DNA from: Meandrina meandrites
Taxonomy: Eukaryota; Cnidaria; Anthozoa; Scleractinia; Meandrinidae
Reading direction: 5' to 3'
DNA length: 64,000 nt
Assembly: GCA_963693305.1 (NCBI GenBank)
Contig: OY855910.1
Span: 16,412,862 to 16,476,861 of the forward strand
Shown: positions 1 to 15,300 of the stretch, piece after piece
Numbering within the stretch: position 1 is the stretch's first letter
Layout: each line of letters begins with the position of its first letter
The notes under the pieces: model-generated
Told to the model about the DNA's origin: nothing
Databases searched by the model: none
Seen by the model: only the letters and a program-made list of their open reading frames with translations
Program-made: the position numbers and the translations under genes

Positions 1-355
1 AAACGCTAGCAACTGTCTGGCGTGCACAAAAGAGCGTACATGTGTTTCCCTGTAGACTATAGTTTGGTTACTTCATACATCAGAGAACATAGTTTGAATT
101 TCTTGTTAGACGTACCTCAAGTGCAGCTAATGGATACGAAGAACCAAGGAACAAATCCTAAAAAGAAAAAAAAATACCAGAATAAACTGGTGATTGATCA
201 CAAAATAATGGATATACTATACCGGGGTTTAGTTCGTTTGCGTCGCACGCTAACTAATGTGTAATTAAATTATTTAAGCTACCATATGCAAGACTCGTCG
301 ACAAACCTTGTAAAATTACAAGGCTCCAGTCTAGGTAATTAAAAAAGCCACCCAC

Positions 356-3300
356 CTGGGCAGTGTTGTACTCTTCAAGAAACATGGCAACGTATCCTGC
401 CAAGAGACTTTTGTCCTCTGTTCCCTAACGACAGAACAAAAGATGATTTGACATTTTCACCGATTGAAATTGGATTAGCACGATCTTTTTTGCCTGTTGT
501 TTAATGCTGCAGGTAGTGCACTGACACTCGACCATCGACTAAGGTGTTTGCGATGCAAATATGAAAAACAAATACTTGTTAAGTATTTGTATCTGGAAAA
601 CAAATTCCCAATGTCATTAACAAATGTTTTTAATTTCAGCTTAGTGAGTGAGATTTGCGGTAAACGAGCAGCAACAATGAAATTACGAATAAGTTGTATT
701 CTAAACTAAGTTGCTCTTTCTCATTCATTTGCACGTTTATCTGCAATTGGAGAGTGCCGGAAACAGAATAAGTTTGTGACTACACAAGTAAACCTTGCTT
801 TACCTCGATACTCTCTAATGATTGTACCATCGCCACATCTCCCATCTTACGGTACACTCTGATTGCTGCAGATAAAAATAATACCAGATTATGTACATGA
901 ATTGTCCTTTACCTGCGAAAACAGCCGCTTCTCATCGCAACTGGTCGTTTCCCCACTCTGTCGAAACAGCTGCGAGTAATGAGTGGCAGCTGTATTCGCA
1001 AGCACAGGACAAGATGCAACAAGGACAAAAACACAAAACTTGCATCAAAATAAAACAAACAACATCTTCCATTTATGACGTGTATGGAGTAGAATAATCT
1101 ATTTTTTTTCACGAGTAGTCCCACGTTTTCCTTAGGGTTAGTCGAGTGGTCCCGCGCGCGTCGCGTCTCCTCGTGCGAAGTGATTTTCGCGTTCGCTCGA
1201 GTGCTCGCCCATCCACAGAACCCTGAGAAAGATGAAGTCCTACTCGTGGTTTTTTTGTATCCCTGAAAAAATTGTGAATGTCATGGACGTTAGTACAGCA
1301 CACAGCAATGGTACTTCACTATCTGGTATGTTAAGAAAATTTCTTTCCTCTGTTTCAGTGGCAGACCTGGAAACGTAGCTATCTCGAAGTTAAGTACATG
1401 ACAGTTTTACATTCTATCTTACATTAAATAGCTACACTAATGTTTTCTTCAGTTTACTCACCAAGTTCAATGTCCAAATGATAAGTAGCCTTTTTACCAA
1501 GCTCGACCCAGGTGTCCCGTGTGTCGAGGATCCGAGCTAGCGCCCAAGCGTCCTTGAATCTACAACAGAAATTACTGTATCTCAATTTTGAAGATTAACA
1601 TAGTGCAGATGTACATAAAAAAAAACGGAATCATTCATTGAACTGCGACGAAAGTTTTAAACCTACCGTTTCAATGTCAGGCAGTGATTAAAAGAGGTTT
1701 GTAGCTGCAAAAAGAATTGGAATATAGAATCATTAAACACAAAGAGACGTACTTAGTTCAAACAAAGTTCGGCAATTCTGTTAATGTGAAGATAAGGTAA
1801 TACGTTTAAGAACGAAACCATCTTTTCGAATTGTAAATTGATTCAAAGGTTCGTCAAGAATTAAAAGGTAAAAATGATTAACTTACATCAGATTGTGGAA
1901 GGTCCTGAGGCTTCTCGTGAAAGAAGTGTGTTGTAAGACCAAGTTTTGAGGTCTACAAGAGAAAACATGCGAACACTGAGACGCCATCAGTGCTAACCAA
2001 GGATGTTTTAAGGGGATACAACATGATATTTCATCTATCCATATTGCAATGCTTTTACAAGCATGCCATCGTTAGCCATCCTTGCTACCTGATGTAAACG
2101 AGACGGGCTTTCTACGGCATTTGATTCATTAATACTACATGTACATAAAGTATCCCAGACAATTCATCGCAACACATGCAATTCAGTGCACGCAAAGTCT
2201 GCTAGTTATTTGCTATACTTATGAGAAGGTTTGTTTGTTAACTTGGTTGTTTGTCTGTACATCCGTTTTCGTTCGTTCCTTCGTTCCTTCGTTCCTTCGT
2301 TCGTTCGTTCGTTCGCTCGTTCCTTAGTTCGTTCCTTCGTTCGTTTGTTCGTTCGTATGACCCATAATTATCAGCATTTTTGCCCTCCGTCCATGCGTAT
2401 GTTTAACTACATATGCCTTACCTTGCCGCTCTGTGTTTGACATGTAATTTCTCCACCGTACAACATAAGAGGCTTTTGAGCGTAAGGTAGCTTAGTGGAA
2501 CCCGCCATGATGCACTGAGGACCTGAGAAAATAAACCGAATCAAATCATTAACACAGGAAAAAAGCTCTGAGTAAGGCTAACAGTAAGTAAGTAAGGTAA
2601 GTAAGTAACTTATTTCTGTGTCAAACATAAATGACCGGCCGAAGCAAATAATCATTCTACTCATAGGGGACACATAAATGACTAAAACACTATTGAACTG
2701 TGAGCTAAAACTAAGCAAATCAGTGCAGTTGAATCATGCAGGCAGGGAAACAAGAGTATATTTCGGTCTGTATTCTGTCTTCGACAAAATTGCTGAGTCT
2801 GCACTTCCCAACACGAATGTTGTTTACATGTAGCAAGACACTTTTACTCTCACACAGTGCTTCTTTCCCCCCGGGTGTATAAATGGGTGCCGTCAAATTT
2901 ACTGCTGGGAATAACCCTGCAATGGATTAGCATTCTATCTTATCCAGGGGAGTAGAAATACTCCTAGTCGCTTCATGCTACAGAAACCAGGATAAGCTCC
3001 GGCCTGATGGGCCACTAGGCTCGAACACAGACTTTTCTTTTCTTCTGACTGTGTAAAGCATCTTAGCATGTCAACACCCAAATTTGCCTTATTGGCCTCC
3101 ATACATTTATTGTAATACAAGCATATAATAATAATGTAATATCACAATGTAACATCAACACATATCCGTTTGGTGATAATTTCGCGGTAAACGCGTTTAC
3201 ATCTTGTAAATCAAATACACGAGTAAAGTATTATGTCCAAAATGAAGGCAACAGAGATAAGAAAATCATCTCACCGATAACTGTATCTCTGTAAAAGATG

Positions 3301-6300
3301 TACGTATACACCTTGTCTTCATCATAGCCACAGAACACGTCCTGAAAGGGAAGTACAGTAAAAATAGACATGTCAGAAACCAGAACACATTTCCTATAGC
3401 GGTAGCAGAGTAATACGGTCCTATTCTGCATATGCATGCCATTGCAACAACAAACAAACGTGACAATTTGCGTGACAATTTTACAGTTGGGCCTGTGGTA
3501 ATAGGCAAAAGGATGATCAAGACATAGATTAAAACAATGTAGAATGACCCTTTCGCCTCGTTTGTATGTCAAACCGCTGACTGGAAAGTTGATAAAAGCT
3601 ACTGCTCGTTCTATTTCAGATGCGAGTGATAAGACAAGAACTTCAAAATTTTTCTTATTCTTCAGCGAGGATTTACCTATTTCATCATTGAAGTCAGTTG
3701 GAGCATTCCAGACGTACCTTATCTAAAGCCCAGTTGTCCCAAACAATGCCTCTGATGTTTGGAGAAAAGTTTGGAATCTCAAAGGTAGCATCGTTGACCT
3801 GCAGTTTAATAAAGAAAACATATTTAAAAGTGTTAAATAGCAGCAATGGCGAGAAATCGTAATAAGAAACCAGCCGCGTTAAAATACAACTTACAATCAA
3901 AACCACAGATATGTCCAGGATTGAACGCTAATGAGATGCACGTGTTTTATGATAGGCATCACAAAGTGTCCTCATTAATAAAAGTTCACCAAAACACACC
4001 TAATTCTGTCAAATATGAAGTAATATGGAAATGCCAAATAACCCAGTCAAACATGAAGTACTTCTTAAAAAATACTTGCGTTCAATCCTGGACATAAGTG
4101 GTTTCAAATCGAGGCTGGGATGGACAATTTTGACATAGTTTCATACATTTACCGCAGCCTCAACTTGAAACCATAGTTACTAGTCATTCCTGCGAACGCG
4201 GGATAGGTCTATAAACAAATATGGTGTTCTGTTCTGCCATATTTGGTTATTTGTCCCCACAAATACTTCCATGAACACTCGCGCCGCAACCTAGGCTCCA
4301 GGCTACCACTGCTTTTCAGTGTAAGCCAGAGAGAGAATACAGGTGTTGTTTCGCATTTTTACCAACAAAGTGTATAGATAAATACTCACAGGGTTGTACA
4401 CAAATCCATCACTCTTTTCATCGATAAACGCAAGATGAGTCCCGCTGATATCCGGAAAGATTTTTTTAATACCTTGCAATGAAAACACTAAAGTTACCTT
4501 CATGTTCATAGCTCACTCAAATACAATCAAACAAGTAAATGAATAAATAAACAATGATGACGGTTCTACAATTGTAGATTAATTACAAAATTTTAAATTT
4601 TGTCCACCAAATGATATTTCTTTGCTTGTCTCTTGTCTGTCCGTCTGTTTTTAAAAACCCATGACCAGATCCCTTACCATTTTCATTGAAATGTACAATT
4701 ACAGACTAATTACATTGCTAAAAGTGTACTTTGGGTTAATACATGTATGTTTTAAAAAACGGACACGTTTGGAAAGCAAACAGTTGATTCATTTTTTTCT
4801 TGGAAAAGAATTTTTGTATTTCTTTCGCTAAAAGATAAGTTGCATGCACCAGGGATTAGTAGTAAGGGTTTCAATCTCAAAATGTTTTAGTCGCTGCGTT
4901 GTTTAGCTCAAGAAACCGACAAATGAGATTGTGCTGTAAACCATTTATTTGTGATTATTTCCTTGCTATATGATGCCCCTATTTAAACCACTTACCTACT
5001 ACATGTCTAAATTCGTTCACAAACTGCCAGTCTTCGATGAAGAAATAGAACAGATTTCCATTCTAAAGAAGTATTAAGAACAATGTCTTGTAACGTGTCT
5101 TTATAACGGTTTCTAGCACTCTTTTATACTCTGATGGATCGCTACTACAAATACACTGTACATGTATTTATAATGGTGATACTCAGATTTTCAAAAATTT
5201 TAGCTTACTCTGAACCCCTCTAGTGCACTTACATATACATTACTATACCCTACCAATCATAATCTCCGAATTTTATTATAAGTTCACGTGTTGTTAGTTC
5301 GTTCTTTTTGAAGGGGGGGGGGGGGGGCGTGAAGGCGACATTTAGAGAGAAAAAGCCAAGAAGTCGCTCCTTCTAAAATTCTGATTTAATTTCAAACCAG
5401 GAATATGGTTACCTTAGTGTAAACTACATGTAGTAGCAGGGAATCAGAATAAGACTGTTTTGAAAGCCTTTAATTTAAATTTGTATTTTTATCAAAAACA
5501 AAAATAACCCCTTCAGGTTACTTACATCCGTGCCATAAATTAAAAAGTCGGAAGTCAAAGCACAGCATGTGATTCGTCCTTGGTTTCCTTTGTCTGGAAA
5601 AAGTCTGGTCTCTCTTTCATCTGCCGCATCCAGTGCTTCACCTTCGATCTGTGACAGGAAAACAATATGATGTGCACACTTCAAATAACTTTTTTCATTA
5701 TAAATTTCTCTCCCATAATTTATCAAGCAGACCGTTAAATGTTTGTCATCATACGACACACGACAAATAACCATTTCACTTCCACAACCACCAACATCAA
5801 GAAGCAGGTAAAAAAAGTGTGGTCCTCTCTTTTTCCGGCTGGCGTCTTGGACACATTTTATCCTTTACTCTCAAAAATGATCATCTACCCAATATGGATG
5901 CAATTCCACACAAACAGCCGGGTCAACGCGGACGTTCTGAAGCAATTAAGTAAGCATTGTCCAGATATAATTCTTTCTTCTAAACACATCATTAAAAAAA
6001 ATTATGAAAATCAGTGAAGAAAATTTAAACATTTCGAGCTTTGCAATGACATTGTTATTTCTTTATTTTATTTTACTTTTTTAGCAACATAGGTGTTGAT
6101 CTTCAAATCATCTTTACATGTAATAATTGTATAAACCGCTAAGTTGATGTGAGTTACTTTGATGACGATTGCTTATTGCCACTTACCAAATGAAGTTGGA
6201 CTTTCCCCTCAAACAAAACAGCAGCATAATCAGCATTGAGATGAATGGCATTAACAGTACCAAGGTATTCTCTGTCTTTTAATTGCTCCGGACCTGTTGA

Positions 6301-9300
6301 GAATCATTACAGTAAACATGTACCCAATTCAACATGTTAAAAGGCTACTTAGTTAAACACGGTACAAATTGTTTTCTTCAAAGAAATTGCTAACTGATGT
6401 CTGTCGACTTCAAATTTAGCACAATGAAATCACAAGTTTGCACTCACTCAAACCCTATGCAAAATTTAGTCTACGTTTTCTGTTTCTGTTTTCATTTTGT
6501 CAAACCCGGTTTAACCAAACATCGTTTCGATGGTTTGAATGGGTATACAGATCTATGAAAGTTAAAGTAAGGTATTCTACACTCAAGCCTTTTTCTTTTG
6601 CACAAAAATGTTAAAGATTAAGTTCAAATTAATGGGCCTTACTATCCCACTATTGCGCCATTTAACCATATTAGGGCAAAAGAACGTGCAAAATATGCCA
6701 CGTGATTACACTGTAGAACAGGGTAAAAATATGGAATGAAAGCAGAGCGACAAAATGACCGAACCAAGCTTTATTTTATTAGTGGAATAATTAATCTCTT
6801 ATTCGATGGTTTAACATTATAATACGAGCGGACATTTTGTTTATCGCTCGTATTTTTTCTCGCCCCTTCGAGGCTCGGAAAACGCGACGAACGGTGTGCA
6901 AGCGCACTGCTCCACAACTTACCTAACGCCTGGAACAGGCTAGCACATGTCCATTCTTATGAGTATATTACAAATGCTTTGGCGCGCGCACAATCTTGAA
7001 TAAAATAGACTTTTACCATTTCATTTCTACGTTTTCTCCGTTGTTTTAGTTTCGATTGAGAAGATAAATCAAACTTGAGACAGTGTTTCCTTGTATTTTT
7101 GAACACCTTATACAGTTGTAGTTCGTCAAAAATACTTTGCTGCACTTCGTATTTAACATTTACCGATTCTACTTACTAAGTAGTATCGGTAAACGTTAAA
7201 TAAATAGTCGGAGAAGGGTGTCTGCTTGCAGTCTGAGAATGCAAGCAGACACCCTTCTCCGACTTGGTTGCCACAAGAGTCCAAATACAAGGGAGGAAAA
7301 ATGCCGAGACAACTGATCCCACATGTAACTCAAAGATCATCGAAGGAAATTGGAGACTGCAAACAAGCAGTACATCACACACCGCACAATACCTTTGTCT
7401 GCTAATGTGTAAAACCATGCACGGTTATTCATGCCAACTGCAAGATGGTATGGTCCGAGGGCAACAAAACTAGGCTCAACTATGATATCCACACTCAGAG
7501 GTCGTTCCTTCATACAAAAATAAAAAAAGAAAATGATCTTTTCACTTGCATACTACTGTTTTACACTTTTTAACCCCTTGAGTCCCAAGTTAAGGCTGAC
7601 CGTCATCCGCCAATTTTTCCAAACAGTACTATGTTAACACATTTAGAAATTGTTAAGCTCAGAAGCAACAAAAATCATTAATTAAGATATGCTGTCTCAA
7701 TTTGCTTTCCAATTTTTATAACTTTAGTGTCTGGCAGTGTACACAGGTAACCCAAACTCATTGGGAGCCTAAAACATTATATGACATTGTGTTTTCATAA
7801 TAAGCTTTTAGGGTAATATACAGTGCTATATGCATTGCAAATTAGTTGGGAATGCAAGAGTTCATACTTTCACAGGTTATTCCTCGTACTGATGAGTGCC
7901 TTTTACAAAATTATGTGTCGCCACTCATGGTCAATCAATCCTCTGTGCATGCCGCGGGCCATTTTAATATTGATTCAATCATGCTTACATTAAAAAATGT
8001 AACTAACATTTTATGATCGAAATTTTCTCTCACCTGCATCACGTTATCCACAATTGTTACCTATGTTTTATAGAAAGAAAAAGAAAAAATCGACAAACAA
8101 GTAATACACCCGTATATCAATAATGAATAAACAGTGAATCAACTCAAGTATTATTTTCATTTCTATGCAATCGCCAATTTTTTTTCTTTCCTGAGCTCGA
8201 ACATAATATTTTGTAACAAATTCCAAAAGGGTCGAATCACATTACAGATTATTTTACGTGAATTGATTTTAAATGAGAAAGAAATAAAAGATGCTTCGAA
8301 TTTTGTTCATTTTCCGCCAGATATCGTTTCATTTAAGTTTGGCCAGTTTTTTCGTTGAAAACAACTTTGCTTTAGTTCTGCATGGTGGGTACTAAAATCA
8401 ACTGAAACTTCCAGGTAAGAAATGCCGGTAACTCCTCTGCTTACTACTCGTACAGAGCAGTTGACGGACGCACATCCTGCATAAAAAAGCATAGGAGAAT
8501 CTTGAAAGAAACGTGGTGCACTTCTCATTACCTCTTTAAGCGATGTGAGATATGATAATCTTGTACCACTGGCACATCCAAGAACAGGCAACTTGGTCAG
8601 GTAGACATACATGGCACCTGAAAAAAAAAATGGACTTGTTATAGTTCAGAGTGAATCCGATGTAATAAAACCTACACTGTTTAGTATGCATTATAAAGAC
8701 AGCACCCAGCTATTGACCCTGAGGCCCAGTTCAGACGCCGTACTTCACATGAGCCGAATCGAATTATGATTTTGGGCCGACCTAAATTGTTTAGATCGGC
8801 TGAATTGATTCAGACGCCGAACTTAATTCAATGGGGGAAAATGACGCATTCAGCTCGAAAATAAATTTTGATAATTTACATGTATGCATTTGAATCGGCT
8901 CATGTGAAGATCGGCGTTTGAATCAAAGCTGGTCCACAGCCGTTATTCCTAGCTGAGCCAAGCGGGAAGAACGGCTGAGCCGATCCGAATTCAATCAGCC
9001 GTTCCGAATTGATTCAGACGTCGTACTTCACATGAACATAATTTAGCTAATTCGATTCGGCTCATGTGAAGTACAGCATCTGAAACGGGCCTGACTTAGC
9101 AAAATAATCCAGTGTGAATCCTTATGGTTTTTATAGTGACATTTATCAAGACAGTTGTGTCATACTACATGTTTACCTGATTGAGTGCTTACAGCAAGCA
9201 GTTGACCATCATCTGTCCATGAAATCTTGTCAAGGTGTCCTAGAAAAAGAGTGTGAGAGTCACTCATGAATAATTATTTTTGTTGAGGTTTTGGTTCTTC

Positions 9301-12300
9301 GTGAATGTACATGTACACTTGTACCAGGGCGTACAGACCAATTTCAAACACAAGTACTAGATGTAGATATTAGTATTGTACAAATAGATTAAAAACACTT
9401 GAAGATAATGCTGTACAGTACCTCCTGCATCTTCCAAAGTGATGATAGCATAGATCTCTTTCATCTCTGCTAAGTCATGAATTTTAACACTGGAATACAT
9501 AAACATGTAGTGCGTCAGTAATAAATAAAGAATTCCGTGTAAAGTGGGAGGTGTGGTGGCCTAATTAATGGTTAGCGTGCCAGCGTCCAGATTTAGTGGT
9601 CCACGTTTGAATCCTGATTATGTTCTTAGGCAAGACACTTTACTCTCATAGTGCCTCTCTCCACCCAGGTGTATAAATGAGTGCCGGCAAATTTACTGCT
9701 GGGGGTAAACCTGCGATGGACTAGCATCCCATCCAGGGGAAAGGAGAAATACTCCTATTTGCTTAATCCTACGGAAACCGGGATAAACTCCGGCCTGATG
9801 GGCCTCTAGGCCCAAACAGGCTTTACCTTACATGTACAGCAGCACACAAATAGTATAATTATCCAAAACGTTTATCTTAAATGATCGAGTACTGTCTTCT
9901 TTACAAACAGACAAGTCTATCAATGGCTGGTAAGAGGAGGCAGGGTTTAGAGGGGTTAGGGCCCAGGGTTAGGGGTGGAAAAATACAACAAAAGAAGGTA
10001 GTGAACCATAAAATAACCCTCACCAGTTGTCACCACAAGATGCTGCTTTGTTAAGTTCCAGCGACATTGCAATGCCTGTCAGCTCATCCTTGTGGTCTCT
10101 TGTTTGATATAATTCCTGTAAATGGCCATAAGTTACACAATAAAATTTATTATATTAAATAAAAATTCACCAAAATCAAGATGACAGTTAACTGCTGCAA
10201 AGCATAAATTCCTGACCATAAGCTGCATAAACGTTTTTTCAGTACTGTATTTACAAAAAAACACGCCATACAAAATGAATGCAAATTATACGTCTTCCTA
10301 GCATACTCAAGTTTCTTTTTTGTATAATTTATGCGTACATGTAACTAGCAGTTTGCTCAGCTTGTCAACAGACAGTCATAGCATGATCATGCTGTCATTT
10401 ATCTGTATGTTATATTATTAATACAGTCCTGCTTGTTCCAGTTCATGATCAGAAGGGGAATGTAATTAATAGGTGGAATGCAGAAAAAACAACTGCCTGA
10501 GGACTTGACTTTTCCTAATTTGTCTGGCTGAAAGACCTGCATGTCTGGTTAACTCTTTCTCTTTAATGTGAACGAAAACTTCCACCTGTGATCAACCAAA
10601 TTTTTGTCTGTTGGAAATCTTGGCTACATCCCTGACAAGTCATGTGAAATTGGTTGTTTGTAAAACCCAGTATTAGACTCGTAACAGGCAAGTGATCGAT
10701 AGGTCTTTGGAGCGAGGGCGCACAGTTTTCCATGCATCCCTCTTTGCTGTGAAAAAAACAGTTTTTTCTATCAGTTATCTATGTTCCACACATGCAACTA
10801 CACATGCGTAGATCAGCCTCTGGGTTAGGCTAAAACAGTTTCAATCTATCTTCACATCTAACTTCCAATGAAAGAAGCCTCATGCTCACAGTGTGACATT
10901 AAAAGTTTAAAATTAAAAATCCTATAATTTGCAATTATTATAAGTTACAATCAACACATAGATTACATTTTCCAGTACCTGCCCTATCTCCTTTATGTGG
11001 GTAGAGATCACCACAAAATATCCATTGGAGAAACCCAACATTATGTAACCATCACCAAACCTGTCAGTAAATTGAATGGAATTACAATGTAGCACAGGTC
11101 ACAACCAGCATTACAGTATTACCCATTAAAACAAAAGGTGAAGAGTTAGTGGTAGGTGTAACTGACACAGACCTGCACAATATTAAAAGTAGACCTTTTT
11201 TTACTAACTTTCTTGTCAACAGAAATCACCAAATTTATCCAAGAGAACCAAGGCCGCCCCCAATAAAATCTTCTTTCACTCGCTATTAATAATTTCTCTC
11301 TCTATAGCTAATAGGCAGTTTTATTTTGATTAAGTATTAATTTCATTAGCAATGAAAACAACTAACAATGAGAGGGAAAGATTTAACACAATGCACTGCA
11401 TATGCGTTAAATGTACAATTATTATACATTAATATTTTAACTATTACTGAAAACGGTAAAACTCATTGCATGAATACTTACCACTTGTAAGCCACTATAT
11501 TCCCATATCGTTGCTGGTAAATAAAACATAACAACTCATTTAATTAAGTACTAAGAATCACTATTGTGTATGTACTATTGTACATGTTTAATGTACACTT
11601 GATTTGTGCAAGTACAATGTAATGCATTTGACTGTACAAATAACAATCTTCAGAATTTCAGTGCATTTTTCAGTAATTGATAAGCTGACACATTATTAGC
11701 AAACTATTATTAGCAAACTATTAGTGAATGAAAGATACATATATTTATTATTATGAGTAATTAATATTACCTGAAAAGCCAGCTCAATGGGGTTGTCAGG
11801 ATCATTTAAGTTGTACAGATACAAGGTCTTTTTTCCAACTATTATGCTGATCTAGGTTGAACAAGTTATAATTATCAGTAAGTAATATATTAGAATGAAA
11901 TTTTTTATTTCATTAACATATTGTAATGACTAATAGAATTACATGCAGCACAATGAAACTTGCAATTGTTGTTGTTGTTGTTGTTGTTGTTGTTATTTCT
12001 CCTCCAGTAAATGTTAATGTTGTGGTTAAAATTTATCTTGAGGTAAAAAGTTCCCAAACTAGTTTGATACTTTTTCTTTGTCTTATAATTCATATCAATG
12101 GGGAAAAAATCAAACTGGATTAAAAGAATTTACATGTATACCAAAGTTAAATTTAAACTTAAATACAATCTTTACTTCTGACTGAGAGATTACAAAGAGG
12201 ACAAGTTTTGATGTTACTTTCTTTGCAGTTTGCACCCTGCAAGTTTGGTCATTAAATATTTACATGTACATATAATTAAATAACTAATTAATTAATTAAT

Positions 12301-15300
12301 TAATTAGTTAGTTATCAGGAGTAAAAAAGTAAACAATCCTTATCGTACACGTACAATAATTTCATAGAACACTCACTGTTGTCTCACCAATAGAGCTACG
12401 TTCATCAGTCTTCATCTCACTAAACTGGATTTCAGTGGGATCTGCACGGATAGTAGCCTATTCAGTGCACACAAAAAAAGGTCAGAAAATACAAGGTAGC
12501 TAAAGCAGTTAACACATCCAAGGCTGATCACTGGATTTATGCATAACAGTTTGTTTTGTTGTTTTTGTTGTTTGTCTTGTTTCTTTTGCTTCATTTTGGT
12601 TATACAGATTGTGACTATTAATAAGTATAAGGTGATTCTGCATGACTGTTTACATACTGTGTAGTCCGTAGATGTAAAGTTTTGACCAGCTTAAATTTTT
12701 CAAACAAAAGAAAGATTTCTAAAAACACATACAGTGTAGTCTACTGGACATGTTTATAAAGTACAGCAATGCAGGTGGCAATCAGGGGGGGGGGGGGGAC
12801 CCCCTATAAAATTATATTTTGGACTATTGGTACATGTATATACAGCTCCAGGTTCTGTCTGAATTGAAAGGGCCAGGGCACCTTTTTCAGGCTGTTGGTA
12901 TATACATATAAAAGGGTAGGGATATAATATCACAAGCTAAAGATGAAATAAACGAAAGTTAGCAAAGACTGTTATTATTTACTAGGTATTTAAAAGGTAT
13001 CCAGTCACTTCGCTCCATGGTTAGATTGCTCCCAACCAAAGTCATATTGCGCCATCGAAAAAGTCATATCTCTCTCAAACAAAAGTCACTTTGCTCCATG
13101 TTCAGTAAAGTGTAAGTAAAGTACAACCAAGTTTGCTCAAAATAAACAACCTAGAATATTTCTTGTTCTTTAAGCGTGAGAAAAGTGTGACTTGGTTGGG
13201 AATGATATGACTTTGGTTGAGAGTGATCTAACTCACAGGGAGCGATCTGACCATGGAACTAAGTGCCCGCAGTTCATTTAAAAGGGTCTTTCAAAATATG
13301 TAGAACAGACCCACTCAACAAAAAAAATTTGAGTGAAGAAAAACGATCCGGAAAAAAGATGCAGTAACCCTTCAGTGGGCATGTGAAATGGGTGCCGTTT
13401 TCTATGGGAGGTTTAAGAAAGGGTTAATTTCCTTTTCTGTCAAAAAAAAGCACCTATGAAAGAGGATGGGTTTGGACCTAGGGCCCGAGACTCCCCATAT
13501 AAAAAAGGTTTTGAGTATTATTATTCTTTTGCCGTGACCCTACCTGTCTGATTGTATCTCCATCAACATTACTCACTGTAATGCACTTGTCCTCTCCACC
13601 AAGGGCTAGTAAATTCTGTCATGGGAATATAATCAAATGCTTGAAAAAAATTTGAAAATAATAAGCTACATTATGATTGTATGGAGAAATGTACATGTGT
13701 TGATAGGCTGTGTACATGTTTTCATGCAGTCAGCTAAAATTTAAATCTGTTCCAGTTCAGTGGGACAGTGCACATACATAATTACGTAATTACAGTATTT
13801 GCTAGTATGCATTATTTTGTTAATGTATACTCCTGTTTGGGGTGGTGCATATTGTGCAGTTCCAGAAAATATCCATACCCACCCCATGGAAGGTCAATGG
13901 AAATTCCAAGGGGGTGGGGGGGGTCTCAAAAGCCAAACTTTTAGAAGGAATGTATGGGGCTTAACTGGAAATTCCAGAGGAGTGGGGGGATTGAAACCAA
14001 AAAGCCTTCCGTGGGAGGGGTATGGATATTTTCTGGAACTACACATTGTCAAAGTAAAGTACATGTGCCTTATACCAAGAACTCAACACAAAGTTGACTC
14101 CACCATGCCACCAATTTTTCTGGTTGACCCAAAAATAAATTTTCTTTCTTTTATCCCTGTTTGAGCCTCTTAAAATTATTTTCATGTAATTTCATGTGTA
14201 CCCCCGCCTTAAAGGATCTGTGCCATGGATGGTGCATCTTAATTTAGTCAATATTTTCAAGTTAGTCTTAAATTAATCCTCCTCCCAAATGCTGACTTAT
14301 AATCATTGTCCCTGGTTGGATTACTGTATAGTTACATTGATCCTTATTGTTTTTTAAGGTTTTAAATCTTTTAATTTTTAAGGTAAAATGATTTAATTAC
14401 ATTTGCAAATAAAATAATATGAAATTAATAAAGCTCTTTCAAGTTTTTTAACTGCTTGATTCTTGCTAGTCATTCTCAGACCCCTCTCATAATTAAGTTT
14501 ATGATAAACAAGAAGTAGCCAGCAACTTAAAACCGCGCTTATATTTTTTGCTAACTGACAGCTTTATTTCTCAAAAGTCACAGTCAAATTAAATCTGTTT
14601 GCACTATGAGTAAAGGAATTGCAAAGTAGTCACGAGAGTCACACAATCCCGAGGTTTACGTTATCCAATGCTATAGCTTTAGCTTGAAGGTTTTTTCCCT
14701 ACTAATGACGTAACCCCTGCCCTGTTCGGGCATGCTCAATTGTTTACCCAAGCAAATATTTAATTTTCCTTCAAATTTCCTTCAATGAAGAAGAACCGCG
14801 CTTGGCCCATGGCCACGCGGTTAATAATTTATGACAATGGGCTTGTTGTTGTTCTCATCTTCCTTTGTCTTTTTCTGTTGTATTTTTTAATTGTGATATT
14901 GCACAAGCCTTATTTGTTTTTATTTTAGCTCTTACCGTCGCCCCTCGCCTCCATTAGCTTTGTAACTAGTTGTGGGGGCTTGTAAATTATAAATCTAAAA
15001 AGTTGAGATGAGTTGGGCTTAGGTATTATAAACTCATACAGTTTATAACAGTTTTTATTGATTGTCCTCTCCTGTACCTCAGAGTTCCATGCTCCGCACA
15101 CTATTTTCTTGGTGTGTTTTCCAAGAATAGGCACTTTCCTGCACAAAACAACAAACACATGTTGGTTAAATTTGTAAAAATCAAATTATTGGCCTTCCAA
15201 ATCTACACCTAATTCACACAAACCAAATTGAAGTTTAATTTCTTTTTAACCTACTGTAGGTTATGATTATTTTTTCAACCTAGGTAAAACTTAGGGTTAT

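Noticed and set aside
13799..14164. 121-codon plus-strand ORF
   Set aside because: It spans a MITE (13853-14045) in a WDR19 intron on the opposite strand; no domain.
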